NCBI GenBank assembly: GCA_002077045.2
Contig: KZ111159.1
Location: 558,001-622,000, forward strand
DNA from: Rachicladosporium sp. CCFEE 5018
Lineage: Eukaryota > Ascomycota > Dothideomycetes > Cladosporiales > Cladosporiaceae
Length of the DNA stretch: 64,000 nucleotides
Reading direction: 5' to 3'
Shown here: piece after piece, positions 62,592 through 64,000 of the stretch
How the letters are laid out: each line of letters starts with the position of its first letter
Position numbering within the stretch: position 1 is the first letter of the stretch
Program-made: the position numbers and the translations under genes
Notes under the pieces: model-generated
Databases searched by the model: none
Told to the model about the DNA's origin: nothing
The model's input: only the letters and a program-made list of their open reading frames with translations

Positions 62592-64000
62592 TTACCGCTC
62601 CACCCTCTCGTCCTTTCCGATGTCCTCCTGCCTGATCTCGTTGAACCACTCAGTCCGCCTGTCCCACCGGTAGACCTTGACATCAACACCGTATGGCTTC
62701 GGCTCGAGACAGTACAGCACGCCAATCGGAACTTCCAGCTCAGCGACTTCTCTCCTGTCCAGTCCGCGGAAGTAAGCCAACAGCACTCTCGCCACTGACC
62801 TGTGTCCGATAAGCAATACAGACTCTTCCATGCGCTCCAGCTCGACAATCACAGGTCGCAGCCGGTTGATGATGTCCAGGTAGCCTTCGCCGCCAGGACC
62901 AGGGTAGCGGTAGTGCAGCTTGTCCTTCTTGCGCGCAGCGTACTCTTCCGGATAGAGCGAGGAGATGCAGCTGTACGTGAGCCCCTCCATGTGACCCGCG
63001 TTGAGCTCGTCGAGCATGCGCATCTGTTTGACATCGTACGTCTCATCCGGGAAGCGCACAGCAGTCTGGATGCTGCGCTTCAGCATGGACGTCCAGACAC
63101 AGAATGGCTTCTGTGAGTAGTCCATGGAGCCCGAATCAGAGGATGCAGAAGACAGTGACGAGGACTGCTGTGGCTCGGTCGCCGAGGATGGGGTGTAGTA
63201 TGGGTTCGGTGGTGTCGCATCACCTGGCTGAGGCGGAAAGTGCGTGTTCTGCGCATTCTCCAGCTGCCGCGAGTCCCACAACTGCCGCTGCGTGTCCATG
63301 AACTGCGCTAGACTTTTCGCGAATGCTTTGCCTTCCTCACTGAGCTCAGAATCGCCTCCTATCTTGCCTGATAAGTTGTCCTCGCTCAGTCCATGCCGCG
63401 TGATCCAAATTTGTCGTGGCGCCAGGTTAAAGTTGAGCAGGTAGTAATTAGCCTGCGCTGAGAGAAAGCCCTTGATCTGATGCGAGATGATCTTCCGCCC
63501 GACATCGATCATTTGAATGTAAGGCATGTTGTTCTTCTCCTCGTACTCGCCTAAGGGCACATACGCCGTCTCGTACACTGCAATCCGCTTTCTGAAGTCC
63601 GCGAGTGCGACAGCTGGGTCCATGTCCTTGTAGTCAGGTCCACCAAGCTTCAATCGCATGTTGCTCTCGAGCAAGTCCTGGTCAAGACACCGCGACTCCA
63701 GGAACAGCACGTTCAGCTCCGGTCCAGCGCGCTCCCGTATGCGCCGCATGATCATCTTCCGGCGCTCGAGAGTGCTGTTTGTTGCGTCCAGAATGCCGAC
63801 GCTGCCATTCTGGTCCAGTATGTAGTCCAGCAGCTCTTCCAGCGTATTTAAAGCAAGCTGCTCGCGAATCAACGTAGCCTTCTTGTTCGCCGGGTCGAAG
63901 AACGAAGCACTCTGATCCATTTTGCCGTCGTCCGGCGTTTGCGGTGCACCGTCAAGCGACGCCTGATGTGCCTGTGCCTTGACCATCTCCGGAAACCGAC
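62592..64000 (-). CDS. 6-phosphofructo-2-kinase/fructose-2,6-bisphosphatase, 5'-partial
   Basis: The minus-strand frame is open to the right edge of the window. The first Met inside it (63986) is probably internal, because the kinase P-loop is absent and must lie upstream. Visible kinase-half blocks, numbered from that Met: SASFFDPANKKATLIREQLA (26-45), GSVGILDATNSTLERR (61-76) and LNVLFLESRC. The phosphatase half starts IWITRHGLSEDNLSGKIGGD with the nucleophile His in RHG (197-199), then MLDELNAGHMEGLTY and VLLIGHRSVARVLLAYFRGL. Both activities seem possible: synthesis and breakdown of fructose 2,6-bisphosphate, the glycolysis/gluconeogenesis switch. A ~70-residue Ser/Pro/Asn insert (PPQPGDATPPNPYYTPSSAT) interrupts the phosphatase domain. 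The cytosolic location follows from family knowledge. Confidence 0.85.
   Translation of the reverse strand, partial: RFPEMVKAQAHQASLDGAPQTPDDGKMDQSASFFDPANKKATLIREQLALNTLEELLDYILDQNGSVGILDATNSTLERRKMIMRRIRERAGPELNVLFLESRCLDQDLLESNMRLKLGGPDYKDMDPAVALADFRKRIAVYETAYVPLGEYEEKNNMPYIQMIDVGRKIISHQIKGFLSAQANYYLLNFNLAPRQIWITRHGLSEDNLSGKIGGDSELSEEGKAFAKSLAQFMDTQRQLWDSRQLENAQNTHFPPQPGDATPPNPYYTPSSATEPQQSSSLSSASSDSGSMDYSQKPFCVWTSMLKRSIQTAVRFPDETYDVKQMRMLDELNAGHMEGLTYSCISSLYPEEYAARKKDKLHYRYPGPGGEGYLDIINRLRPVIVELERMEESVLLIGHRSVARVLLAYFRGLDRREVAELEVPIGVLYCLEPKPYGVDVKVYRWDRRTEWFNEIRQEDIGKDERVER

Overview
This 64 kb window reads as nuclear DNA of a filamentous ascomycete, most like a Dothideomycete. The reasons are short spliceosomal introns (about 47-100 nt, GT..AG), dense genes on both strands, and families typical of Pezizomycotina: a fungal Zn-cluster factor, DUF2011, DUF7918-like proteins, NCE101, Ser/Thr-rich surface proteins and a PR-1/CAP protein. 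I saw no rRNA, convincing tRNA, CRISPR or complete transposon. Gene models were built by hand from open frames and splice signals; reading-phase arithmetic closes in every spliced model given.

Layout. 0-19 kb: a DUF7918-like gene (-), a DUF2011 protein (+), a cupin (-), an LAT-type amino acid permease (+), an ankyrin-repeat protein ending in a KA1-like domain (+), an F-box-like protein (-), a WWM1-like WW protein (-), a TauD-type dioxygenase (-), and two tandem DUF7918-like paralogues (+). 19-31 kb: a SIM/Myb/WD40/Cys-rich nuclear protein (-) broken by an assembly gap, NCE101 (-) head-to-head with coproporphyrinogen oxidase HEM13 (+), a second APC transporter (-), Mediator subunit MED6 (-, frameshifted) head-to-head with a HemK/MTQ1 methyltransferase (+). 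31-51 kb: a surface or secretory cluster holding a 1376-aa repeat protein (-), a GPI-type repeat adhesin with an in-frame stop (+), a membrane-anchored pepsin-like protein lacking its first catalytic Asp (-), a Ser/Thr-rich secreted protein (+) and a CAP/PR-1 protein (+), with unusually long gene-free stretches between them. 52-64 kb: a large disordered nuclear protein (+), a BTB protein (+), a small acidic protein (-), a Zn-cluster transcription factor (-) whose 5' end is duplicated around a second gap, a second transcription-factor-like protein (-), and a partial 6-phosphofructo-2-kinase/fructose-2,6-bisphosphatase (-) running off the right edge.

Several oddities are probably assembly or base-calling effects. 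Each 100-N gap is flanked by exact direct duplicates (367 bp and 503 bp), as expected of overlapping contig ends that were not merged. MED6 carries an apparent single-base deletion. The biologically most interesting items are the ankyrin-KA1 fusion, the pseudo-pepsin with a transmembrane tail inside the surface cluster, the 1376-aa secreted repeat protein, and the duplicated DUF7918-like genes with matching intron phases.
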